Below, piece by piece: positions 56,722-64,000 of a stretch of 64,000 nucleotides of DNA. The stretch lies in NCBI GenBank assembly GCA_036375165.1, contig DASUSI010000053.1:17164-81163 (forward strand). The letters are read 5' to 3'. How positions within the stretch are numbered: the stretch's first letter is position 1; every line of letters starts with the position of its first letter. Origin of the DNA: WHSM01 sp036375165 (lineage in GTDB: Bacteria > Actinomycetota > Actinomycetes > Mycobacteriales > Micromonosporaceae). The position numbers and the translations under genes are program-made. The notes beneath the pieces were generated by a model, which did not search any database, had not been told where the DNA came from, and saw only the letters and a list, made by a program, of their open reading frames with translations.

Positions 56722-57632
56722 CCCCGGGTCCACCCCGGGTGGTGGCCGTGGTCGGGCCGACCGCGACCGGAAAGTCAGCGCTGGGCGTGGCGCTGGCACA
56801 GGCGCTCGGTGGTGAGGTCGTCAACGGCGATTCGATGCAGCTCTACCGGGGCATGGACATCGGAACCGCGAAGCTCACCCCCGACGAGCGCCACGGCGTA
56901 CCCCATCACCTGCTGGACATCTGGCCGGTGACCCAACCCGCCAGCGTCGCGGCGTACCAGCGATGCGCCCGGGAGGTGGTCGACTCGCTGTTGGCACGGG
57001 GCCGGACCCCGTTGCTGGTCGGAGGTTCCGGGCTGTACCTGCGTGCCGTGCTCGACCGGTTGGAGTTTCCCGGCACGGACCCGAAGTTGCGGGCCGCCCT
57101 GGAGCGGGAACTGGCCTGGACCGGGCCGGGCCCGCTGCACGCCCGCCTGACACGGCTGGACCCGGACGCCGCGTCCCGGATCCTGCCGAGCAACGGAAGA
57201 CGGATCGTCCGCGCCCTGGAGGTCGTCGAACTGACCGGCGGGTTCGCCGCCCAGCTACCGCCTCCCGAGCCGGTGTACGACGCGGTGCAGATCGGGCTGG
57301 ACGTCGACACCCGGACGCTGGATGAACGTGTCGAACTCCGGGTGGACCGGATGTGGGAACAGGGCCTGGTCACAGAAGTCCGCGAGCTGGAGCGCCACGG
57401 CCTCAGACACGGCCGTACCGCGAGCCGGGCGCTGGGCTACCAGCAGGTGCTGCGGCACCTCGCGGGGGAGTGCACCGAGCGGGCGGCTCGTGACGAGACG
57501 GTACGGGCCACCCGCCGGTTCGTCCGCCGGCAACGCTCCTGGTTCCGGCGCGACCAGCGGATCGGCTGGCTCGACGCGGGCCGGACCGACCTGCTCAACG
57601 CCGCACTGAAGCTGGCCACGGTGGTCAATTGA
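56718..57632 (+). CDS. miaA: tRNA dimethylallyltransferase
   Basis: A 304-residue enzyme that adds the isopentenyl group to A37 of tRNA, the substrate for MiaB. Walker A GPTATGKS is at residues 13-20; NGDSMQLYRGMDIGTAK and GGSGLYLRA follow. GTG 56718 overlaps the previous stop by 4 bases. dapF starts 55 bases later. Confidence 0.95.
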   Translation: MTPGPPRVVAVVGPTATGKSALGVALAQALGGEVVNGDSMQLYRGMDIGTAKLTPDERHGVPHHLLDIWPVTQPASVAAYQRCAREVVDSLLARGRTPLLVGGSGLYLRAVLDRLEFPGTDPKLRAALERELAWTGPGPLHARLTRLDPDAASRILPSNGRRIVRALEVVELTGGFAAQLPPPEPVYDAVQIGLDVDTRTLDERVELRVDRMWEQGLVTEVRELERHGLRHGRTASRALGYQQVLRHLAGECTERAARDETVRATRRFVRRQRSWFRRDQRIGWLDAGRTDLLNAALKLATVVN

Positions 57633-57687
57633 GCGGCCTCTGGAAGCCGCGCCACGGACGGTCGACGGCATCCGTACCATCGCAGGG

Positions 57688-58524
57688 GTGAGGTTCGCGA
57701 AGGGGCATGGCACCGGCAATGACTTCGTGCTGCTCGCCGATCCGGACGGCTCGGTGGCGCTGTCCGGCGACCTGGTTCGGGCGCTGTGCGACCGGCGTCG
57801 CGGAATCGGGGGCGACGGAGTGTTGCGGGCCGTCGCCGCCGCGAAGCACCCGGAGAGCGTCGCGATGGCGGGTGAGGCCGAGTGGTTCATGGACTACTGG
57901 AACGCCGACGGCTCGGCGGCCGAGATGTGCGGCAACGGAGCCCGGGTGTTCGCCCGCTATCTGGTCTCGCAGGGGTTCGCGGAGCCGGGGGAGTGGCGGC
58001 TCGCCACCCGGGCCGGGCTCAAGCCGGTACGGGTGCCCGGCACCGGCGATATCACCGTGGACATGGGCGCACCCCGATTGCTTGGTGAGTCCGAAGCCGT
58101 ATTCGGCGGTCGGAGGTTCGCCGGGGTCGGGGTTTCCATGGGCAACCCGCACCTGGTTTGCGGGGTGTCCATGGCGGAGTTGGAGGCTCTGCCGGTGCAC
58201 ACCGCACCGGAGTTCGATCCGGTGATGTTCCCGGACGGGGTCAATGTGGAACTGGTCGCCACGGTGAGCCGGGCGCACCTCCGGATGCGGGTCCACGAAC
58301 GGGGGTCCGGGGAGACCGCTTCCTGCGGTACGGGCGCGTGTGCGGTCGCCGCCGTGGCACTGCGGGAGGCTGGGAGTCCTCAGGGCGACGTCGTGGTGGA
58401 CGTGCCCGGCGGCCGGGTCACCGTTTCTTTGGACGGGCGGACCAGCCGGTTGTCCGGTCCGGCTGTGATCGTGGCCGATGGCACCCTGGATCCGGATTGG
58501 CTGGCGGCCACGTCGGCGTGCTGA
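57688..58524 (+). CDS. dapF: Diaminopimelate epimerase
   Basis: A 278-residue DapF that converts LL- to meso-diaminopimelate for peptidoglycan and lysine. The catalytic cysteines are Cys81 (EMCGNGAR) and Cys213 (SCGTGA). GTG 57688 starts at MRFAKGHGTGNDFV. The stop overlaps the epoxide-hydrolase gene by 7 bases. Confidence 0.95.
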   Translation: MRFAKGHGTGNDFVLLADPDGSVALSGDLVRALCDRRRGIGGDGVLRAVAAAKHPESVAMAGEAEWFMDYWNADGSAAEMCGNGARVFARYLVSQGFAEPGEWRLATRAGLKPVRVPGTGDITVDMGAPRLLGESEAVFGGRRFAGVGVSMGNPHLVCGVSMAELEALPVHTAPEFDPVMFPDGVNVELVATVSRAHLRMRVHERGSGETASCGTGACAVAAVALREAGSPQGDVVVDVPGGRVTVSLDGRTSRLSGPAVIVADGTLDPDWLAATSAC

Positions 58525-59666
58525 TCGAACCGTTCCGGATCGCGGTCGATGACGCGGTGCTGGCCGACCTGCGGGAGCGGATCCGCGCCACCCGCTGGCC
58601 GGACCAGGTTCCGGGCATGGGCTGGCAGCAGGGCACGGAACTCGGATACCTGCGCCGGCTCCTGGGGCACTGGGCGGACGACTTCGACTGGCGGACCCGG
58701 GAGCGGGAACTGAACCGCCAGCCACATTTTCGGGCGGAACTGGATGGGGTCCGGATCCACTTCGTACACCAGCGGGCCCGCGGCGGTGACGGCATCCCGC
58801 TGATTCTCACCCACGGCTGGCCGAGCACGTTCCTGGAGATGTTGCCGCTGCTGGGACCGCTCACCGACCCTCCGGACGGTCCCGGCTTCGACGTCGTGGT
58901 GCCGTCCCTGCCTGGTTACGGCTTCTCGGAACGTCCACCCCGGACCGGCGTGAACTACCGGTACGTCGCCGGTCTCTGGCACGGATTGATGCGGGGCCTC
59001 GGATACCGCAGGTACGGGGCGCACGGCAGCGACTTCGGCTCCGGGGTCGCGACCGTGATGGCGCTGGACCGGCCAGATCTGATGATCGGCGTACACCTGA
59101 CGAACCTGGACATCGCGCCCTACACCGGCCCGGACTCCCGACCGCTGTCCGAAGCGGAGGCCGGGTATCTCCAGCACAACGGGGCGTGGTGGCAGGCGGA
59201 AGGCGGCTACAAGGCGATCCAGTCGACCAAGCCGCAGACCCTCGGCTACGGGCTGCAGGACTCGCCCGCCGGGCTGGCCGCCTGGATCCTGGAGAAGTGG
59301 CGCTCCTGGGCGGACAGCGGCGGTGACCTGGACCGCCGGTTCTCCCGCGACTTCCTGCTCAGCATGCTGACCATCTACTGGGCCACCGGCACGATCACGT
59401 CATCGATGCGGGACTACTTCGACAACCGGTGGCACCCGGTGACGATCGGCCCTGACGATGCGGTGACCGTACCGACCGGGATCGCGGTGTTCAGTCGCGA
59501 GTACCTTCCCGAAGGCGAGCCGCCCCGGGAGTGGGCGGAGCGGCTCTACGACGTACGGCGCTTCACGGTGATGCCACGAGGTGGCCACTTCGCCGCGGTG
59601 GAGGAGCCGGAATTGGTCGCCCACGACATCTCCGAGTTCTTCGCCGGTCTCACCGCCGGTTCCTGA
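58518..59666 (+). CDS. Epoxide hydrolase family protein (alpha/beta hydrolase)
   Basis: A 382-residue alpha/beta-hydrolase with an epoxide-hydrolase N-terminal domain. The oxyanion motif HGWP is at 99-102 and nucleophile Asp172 in GSDFGSG. The C-terminal HFAAVEEPE supplies the catalytic His. It may hydrolyse an epoxide or a lactone/ester. GTG 58518 overlaps dapF by 7 bases, suggesting coupled translation. Confidence 0.86.
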   Translation: MLIEPFRIAVDDAVLADLRERIRATRWPDQVPGMGWQQGTELGYLRRLLGHWADDFDWRTRERELNRQPHFRAELDGVRIHFVHQRARGGDGIPLILTHGWPSTFLEMLPLLGPLTDPPDGPGFDVVVPSLPGYGFSERPPRTGVNYRYVAGLWHGLMRGLGYRRYGAHGSDFGSGVATVMALDRPDLMIGVHLTNLDIAPYTGPDSRPLSEAEAGYLQHNGAWWQAEGGYKAIQSTKPQTLGYGLQDSPAGLAAWILEKWRSWADSGGDLDRRFSRDFLLSMLTIYWATGTITSSMRDYFDNRWHPVTIGPDDAVTVPTGIAVFSREYLPEGEPPREWAERLYDVRRFTVMPRGGHFAAVEEPELVAHDISEFFAGLTAGS

Positions 59667-59711
59667 GGCGGCATGTTCCTGAGGTGGCGTGGTGACCCTC
59701 GCGGCGGATCC

Positions 59712-60722
59712 TCAGGCGGACTCCCGGACCACCAGTTCGGTGCGCAGGATCACCGGTTCGACCGCTGTCTCCCCCTCGAAGCAGCGCAGCAGCAGCCGCA
59801 CCATTCCCCGGCCCAGGTCCTCCACCGGTTGGCGGACCGTGGTCAGTGGCGGGACCGAGTAGCGGGCGGCGTCGTTGTCGTCGAACCCGACCACCGCGAC
59901 GTCGTCGGGCACCCGCCGTCCGGCCCGGTGCAGTGCCCGAAGCGCCCCTATCGCCATCGGGTCCGACGCCACGAACACCGCGTCCAGGGCCGGATCGTCC
60001 TCCAGCAGTTGCCGCATCGCCCGCTCCCCGGACTCCCGGGTGAAGTCACCCACCGCGACCAGGGAACGGCAGTTGGTCTCCCGTAGTGCAGAACGGTAGC
60101 CCGAGAGCCGGTCGATGCCGGCGTTCATGTCCTGCGGGCCGGCGATCGTGGCGATCCGACGCCGCCCGAGCCGCAGCAGGTGACGCACTGCCGCCGCCGC
60201 GCCTCCCCGGTTGTCGCAGTCGGTGTACGGCAGCGCCACCCGGGCCAGCGGGCGGCCACCGCAGACCACGGGCAGTCCCAGCCGTGCCAGTGAGCTGGGC
60301 AGCGGGTCGGCGCCGTGCAGCGAGACCAGCATCACGCCATCGACGTGGCCGCCGGCCACGTACCGTTCGATCCGGCCGTGGTCGGCGTTGGCCTCGGTCA
60401 TCATCAGCACCAGCTGCCGGCCGGCGGCCTCCAGTTCCAGGCTGACGCCGCGGATCACCCCGGCGAAGAACGGATCGTCGGAGAAGATCCGGGCGGACGG
60501 CTCGGAGATGATCAACGCGACCGAGTCGGTGCGTCGGGTGACCAGGCTGCGGGCAGCGGGGTTGGGCAGGTATCCCAGTTCATCGACCGCACGCATCACC
60601 GCTGACCGGATCGACTCACTGACGTTCGGATTGCCGTTCACCCCCCGGGAGACCGTGGCCCGGGAGACCCCGGCACGCAACGCCACCTTCTCCAGCGTGG
60701 GGCGGGGTCTCCGGTCGCTCAC
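59712..60722 (-). CDS. LacI-family repressor (CebR-like)
   Basis: A 336-residue LacI/GalR regulator. HTH TLEKVALRAGVSRATVSRGV is at the start, then NPNVSESIRSAVMRAVDELG; the sugar-binding domain follows with ISEPSARIFSDDPFFAG. It resembles CebR, the cellobiose repressor. GTG 60722 overlaps the GH1 stop by 4 bases and has GGAG upstream. It probably controls its own operon; no operator was found in the window. Confidence 0.88.
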   Translation of the reverse strand: MSDRRPRPTLEKVALRAGVSRATVSRGVNGNPNVSESIRSAVMRAVDELGYLPNPAARSLVTRRTDSVALIISEPSARIFSDDPFFAGVIRGVSLELEAAGRQLVLMMTEANADHGRIERYVAGGHVDGVMLVSLHGADPLPSSLARLGLPVVCGGRPLARVALPYTDCDNRGGAAAAVRHLLRLGRRRIATIAGPQDMNAGIDRLSGYRSALRETNCRSLVAVGDFTRESGERAMRQLLEDDPALDAVFVASDPMAIGALRALHRAGRRVPDDVAVVGFDDNDAARYSVPPLTTVRQPVEDLGRGMVRLLLRCFEGETAVEPVILRTELVVRESA

Positions 60723-62176
60723 CCGTGGCTCCTCTCCGTGTGCTCCGTCCCGCCGGTCGACGTAGCGCCGCCGTCCGGGTCGCCGTACCGGGTCGTCGGT
60801 GGGCCGCCCCGCCGGATCACCTCCCGGTACCAGAGTGCACTGTCCTTCGGCACCCGCTGCTGCGAGGGGTAATCGATATACACCATGCCGAACCGCTTCG
60901 CGTACCCGTAGGCCCACTCGAAGTTGTCCAGCAGTGACCACACCAGGTAGCCGCGCAGGTCAACGCCACTCGCCAGGGCCTGGTACGCGGCCCGGATGTG
61001 CCCGTCCAGATAGTTGATCCGTGCCGGGTCGGCCACCCGACCGTCCCGGGCGACGTCGTCGAACGCCGCCCCGTTCTCGGTGACGATCAACGGGACGCCC
61101 GGGTAGTCCCGGGCGATCCGTCGCAGGATCGTGGTCAGGCCCTCCGGACGGATGGTCCAGCCCATCGCGGTCTGCGGCCCGTCCGGGCGGACGAACCGGA
61201 TTCCTTCGGTTCCCGGGTACGCCGGGTTCGCCGGCTGGTCGGTGCCGAGGGTCACCAGGATCGGCTCGTAGTAGTTGATGCCCAGGAGATCCAACGGTTG
61301 CGCGATGGTCTGTTCGTCGTTGTCCCGCAGGAACGCCAGGTCGGTGAACCGGGACGCCACAGCGAGTACGTCGAGCGGGTACCGACCACGCAGCACCGGG
61401 TCCAGGAACAGCCGGTTCTGAAGACCGTCGACCAGACCGGTCACGGCCTCGCTGTCCGGACCGAGGCCGCTCACCGGGGACGTGTTGAGCACCAGCGACA
61501 CCTGCCGGGCGCCCGAGGCACGCAGTGCCTGAGCGGCGAAGCCGTGACCCAGCAGCAGGTGGTGCGTGGCGGTGAACGCCGCGCCAGGCTCGCGCCGTCC
61601 GGGGGCGTGGACGCCGGCGGCATACCCGAGGAATGCCGTGCACCATGGTTCGTTCAGTGTGGTCCAGGTGGCCACCCGGTCACCGAGCCGGGCGTGCACG
61701 ATCCCCGCGTACTCGGCGAACCGCTCGGCGGTGTCCCGGGCGGTCCAGCCACCCGCGTCCTCCAGGGCCTGTGGCAGGTCCCAGTGGTAGAGGGTGGCCA
61801 GTGGGGTGATGCCGTGCCCACACAACGTGTCTACCAGCCGGTCGTAGAAGTCGAGGCCGGGCTGGTTCGCCGGGCCACGTCCGGTCGGCTGGATCCGGGG
61901 CCAGGCCACCGAGAACCGGTACGCGGGCAGCCCCAGCCGTACCATCAACGCCACGTCGTCGCGGTAGCGGCGGTAGTGGTCGCAGGCCACCTCGCCGGTG
62001 TCGCCACCGGCCACCGTGCCCGGACGGCGGCTGAAGGTGTCCCAGATGGACGGTCCCCGGCCGTCGGTGTCGATGGCCCCCTCGATCTGGTACGCCGCTG
62101 TGGCAGCACCCCAGATGAAGTCCGGCGGGAACCGTAGCGTTCCGTCGGTCCGCTGTTCTCTGGCAGCGGCGCTCAT
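60719..62176 (-). CDS. GH1 beta-glucosidase
   Basis: A 485-residue glycoside hydrolase family 1 enzyme that removes glucose from cellobiose or aryl-glucosides. Acid/base Glu176 is in TLNEP and nucleophile Glu367 in VTENG. FIWGAATAAYQIEGA is at the N-terminus. No signal peptide, so it acts on imported sugar. It is encoded between the permease and LacI genes. Confidence 0.94.
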   Translation of the reverse strand: MSAAAREQRTDGTLRFPPDFIWGAATAAYQIEGAIDTDGRGPSIWDTFSRRPGTVAGGDTGEVACDHYRRYRDDVALMVRLGLPAYRFSVAWPRIQPTGRGPANQPGLDFYDRLVDTLCGHGITPLATLYHWDLPQALEDAGGWTARDTAERFAEYAGIVHARLGDRVATWTTLNEPWCTAFLGYAAGVHAPGRREPGAAFTATHHLLLGHGFAAQALRASGARQVSLVLNTSPVSGLGPDSEAVTGLVDGLQNRLFLDPVLRGRYPLDVLAVASRFTDLAFLRDNDEQTIAQPLDLLGINYYEPILVTLGTDQPANPAYPGTEGIRFVRPDGPQTAMGWTIRPEGLTTILRRIARDYPGVPLIVTENGAAFDDVARDGRVADPARINYLDGHIRAAYQALASGVDLRGYLVWSLLDNFEWAYGYAKRFGMVYIDYPSQQRVPKDSALWYREVIRRGGPPTTRYGDPDGGATSTGGTEHTERSHG

Positions 62177-63066
62177 CCTTTGACCGCCCCCTGCATGATT
62201 CCTCCCACGATGTACCTGCCGAGCAGGACGAAGACCAACAGCAGCGGCACCGTGCCGAGCACGGTGCCGGTGAGCACCACGGTGTAGTCGGGGATCAGGC
62301 CACCGGCCAGCGACGAGATCGCCACCTGGACGGTCGGGTTGTCCGGGGTGAGCACCACCAGTGGCCAGAAGAAGTCGTTCCAGGCCTGCATGAAGGTGAG
62401 CATCCCCAGTACCGCCGCGGCGGGCCGGGCGGCGGGCAGCACCACGTGCCAGAACAGCCGCAGTGTGGAGCAGCCGTCCACCCGTCCGGCTTCCAACAGC
62501 TCGGTGGGCAGCGCCTCCCGCAGGTACTGGGTCATGAAGAACACCCCGAACGCGCTCACCAGCGACGGCACGATCACCGCGGTCAGGGTGTCGGTCCAGC
62601 CCAGTTTCACCATCAGCAGGTACAGCGGGATGATGCCGAGTTGGGTGGGCACCATCATGGTGCCGATCACGGTGAGCAGCAGGGCGTTGCGGCCCCGGAA
62701 CCGCAGCTTGGCGAACGCGAACCCGGCGAGCGTGGACAGCAGCACCACGGCGAGCGTGATCCCACCCGCCACCAGGAACGAGTTGGCCATCGCCAGCCCG
62801 AAGTAGGACAGCTCAAACACTTTCGCCGCGTTGGCGAACAAGTCCGGGCCTGGCAGCAGCGGTGGCGGGGTCCGGGTGTACGCGCGGTCGCCGTGGGTGG
62901 TGACGATCCCGGTCCAGTACAGCGGGAACGCCGAGAACAGCAGGACCCCGGCCAGTGTCAGGTAGGTCAGCCGTCCCGGCCGCCGGTCCCCGACCGAACC
63001 GGTCGCCCGCCGGGCACCTGGCAGTCGGGTCCGGCCCGGCTCCGTGGCGTGAGTCTGATTCAGCAT
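62173..63066 (-). CDS. Sugar ABC transporter permease (CebG/MalG type)
   Basis: A 297-residue permease with six helices. The EAA loop is EAGRVDGCSTLRLFWHVVLP. It pairs with the upstream permease gene and its stop overlaps the GH1 start by 4 bases. With a GH1 enzyme and a CebR-like regulator, cellobiose or cello-oligosaccharide uptake is likely. Confidence 0.88.
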   Translation of the reverse strand: MLNQTHATEPGRTRLPGARRATGSVGDRRPGRLTYLTLAGVLLFSAFPLYWTGIVTTHGDRAYTRTPPPLLPGPDLFANAAKVFELSYFGLAMANSFLVAGGITLAVVLLSTLAGFAFAKLRFRGRNALLLTVIGTMMVPTQLGIIPLYLLMVKLGWTDTLTAVIVPSLVSAFGVFFMTQYLREALPTELLEAGRVDGCSTLRLFWHVVLPAARPAAAVLGMLTFMQAWNDFFWPLVVLTPDNPTVQVAISSLAGGLIPDYTVVLTGTVLGTVPLLLVFVLLGRYIVGGIMQGAVKG

Positions 63067-63073
63067 CGCTCTC

Positions 63074-64000
63074 CTATGTGGACCGGATTCGGCGGATCAC
63101 CAGGTAGTTGCAGGCCGACGCGAACGCGATCACCAGGAACATCACCCACGCCGAGGCCGCCGCGTACCCGAACTCGAACAGCCGGAAGCCCTGCTCGTAC
63201 AGGAACAGGGTCAGGGTCTGGAACTGTCGGTCGGAGCCGCCGCTGGCGCTGCCGGGCTGGCTGTCGAACAGCAGTGGTTCGGCGAACAGTTGCAGGCCCC
63301 CGATGGTGGAGATGATCACTGTGAAGATGATGGTTGGCCGGATCATCGGGATCGTGATCTGGCGCAGTTGCTGCAACGACGACGCGCCGTCCAGCGTGGC
63401 CGACTCGTACAGTTCTTTGGGGATCGCCTGCATCGCGGCGAGGTAGATCAGCGCGTTGTAGCCGGTCCAGCGCCAGATCACCATCACCGCGATCGCGACG
63501 TGTGAACTGCCCCGACCGGCCTGCCAGTCGATGTGCCCCAGCCCGAGCCCGCCGAGCATCCAGTTGATCAGCCCGTAGTCCCGGCCGAACAACTGGGTGA
63601 AGATCACCGCGACCGCGACCACCGAGGTGACGTTGGGCAGCAGCATCCCGGCCCGGAACAGGGTGCGGGTCCGTAGCCGGGCATTGAGCAGGTGTGCGAG
63701 CAGCAGCGCCAGGGCCAGTTGCGGCACGGTGGACAGCACCCAGATCGACCCGGTGTTGGCAAGCGCGTTCCAGAAATACGGGTCGGCGAACAGCCGGGTG
63801 TAGTTGCCCAGCCCGACGAAGGGATGTTCGGAGTCCAGCAGGTTCCACTCGTGCAGGGACATCCAGCCGGTGTAGAGCAGCGGGAACCCACCGAAGACGG
63901 CGAACAGCAGGAAGAACGGGGCGATGTAGGCGTATGGCGAGGCCTTGAGGTCCAGCCGGTGCAGTCGGGCCCGCCAGGTACGCGGCAGCCGGGGCGGGCC
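63074..64000 (-). CDS. Sugar ABC transporter permease (CebF/MalF type), 5' part missing
   Basis: The open frame runs off the right edge; about 308 residues are visible. The EAA loop reads ELYESATLDGASSLQQLRQI. The first visible hydrophobic part is AYIAPFFLLFAVFGGFPLLY. It is 7 bases before the second permease. The substrate-binding protein is probably beyond the window. Confidence 0.87.
   Translation of the reverse strand, partial: GPPRLPRTWRARLHRLDLKASPYAYIAPFFLLFAVFGGFPLLYTGWMSLHEWNLLDSEHPFVGLGNYTRLFADPYFWNALANTGSIWVLSTVPQLALALLLAHLLNARLRTRTLFRAGMLLPNVTSVVAVAVIFTQLFGRDYGLINWMLGGLGLGHIDWQAGRGSSHVAIAVMVIWRWTGYNALIYLAAMQAIPKELYESATLDGASSLQQLRQITIPMIRPTIIFTVIISTIGGLQLFAEPLLFDSQPGSASGGSDRQFQTLTLFLYEQGFRLFEFGYAAASAWVMFLVIAFASACNYLVIRRIRST

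Overview
The window is chromosomal DNA from a high-GC actinobacterium. Many genes start with GTG, neighbouring genes often overlap by 4 bases, and several gene orders are typical of Actinomycetota: rpsO-pnp-M16 peptidase-dapB, thyX-dapA-rnj-ftsK, clgR-pspA-pspM, DUF3046-recA-recX, and miaB-DUF349-miaA-dapF. A Micromonospora-like relative (Micromonosporaceae) is my best guess, from gene content only. No rRNA, tRNA, insertion sequence, prophage or CRISPR array was seen. The intein inside recA is the one mobile element found.

Layout: 1-4.7 kb holds a methyltransferase tail, an SDR, a phosphatase, an intact LigD-type polymerase, exonuclease III, a broken second LigD-type gene and a DHFR-like reductase. 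4.7-7.9 kb is a probable envelope operon: K+ channel, lipoprotein, glutathionylspermidine-synthase-like ATP-grasp enzyme, DUF350 membrane protein. 7.9-15.2 kb holds truB, ribF, rpsO, pnp, an M16 peptidase and dapB. 15.2-18.7 kb holds small conserved genes, a GNAT next to a decayed GNAT paralogue, and a YcaQ-type glycosylase. 19.0-22.7 kb is a glycopolymer ABC exporter joined to a two-domain CDP-alcohol transferase. 22.8-32.7 kb runs thyX, dapA, rnj, DUF488, DUF2784, ftsK, rimO, pgsA, pncC. 32.8-35.1 kb is the ClgR/PspA/PspM stress module. 35.1-42.1 kb holds a broken nei, a secreted trypsin-like protease, the giant helicase Lhr and a flavin-type oxidase. 42.2-46.9 kb holds an MFS transporter, DUF3046, intein-containing recA and recX. 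47.2-52.7 kb holds RNase Y and gluABCD. 52.9-59.7 kb holds miaB, DUF349, an extradiol-dioxygenase-like gene, miaA, dapF and an epoxide hydrolase. The right edge is a sugar ABC permease pair, a GH1 beta-glucosidase and a LacI regulator, all leftward.

Functional themes: RNA turnover (PNPase, RNase J and RNase Y within 40 kb), meso-diaminopimelate synthesis (dapA, dapB, dapF), tRNA and ribosome modification (truB, miaA, miaB, rimO), envelope stress, and DNA repair. The most notable observations are the recA intein with atypical codons at a second known intein site, a recA control region with a LexA box and a second damage-type promoter, two DNA-repair genes broken by internal out-of-frame deletions, the channel/lipoprotein/ATP-grasp/DUF350 operon, and several strong unexplained hairpins.
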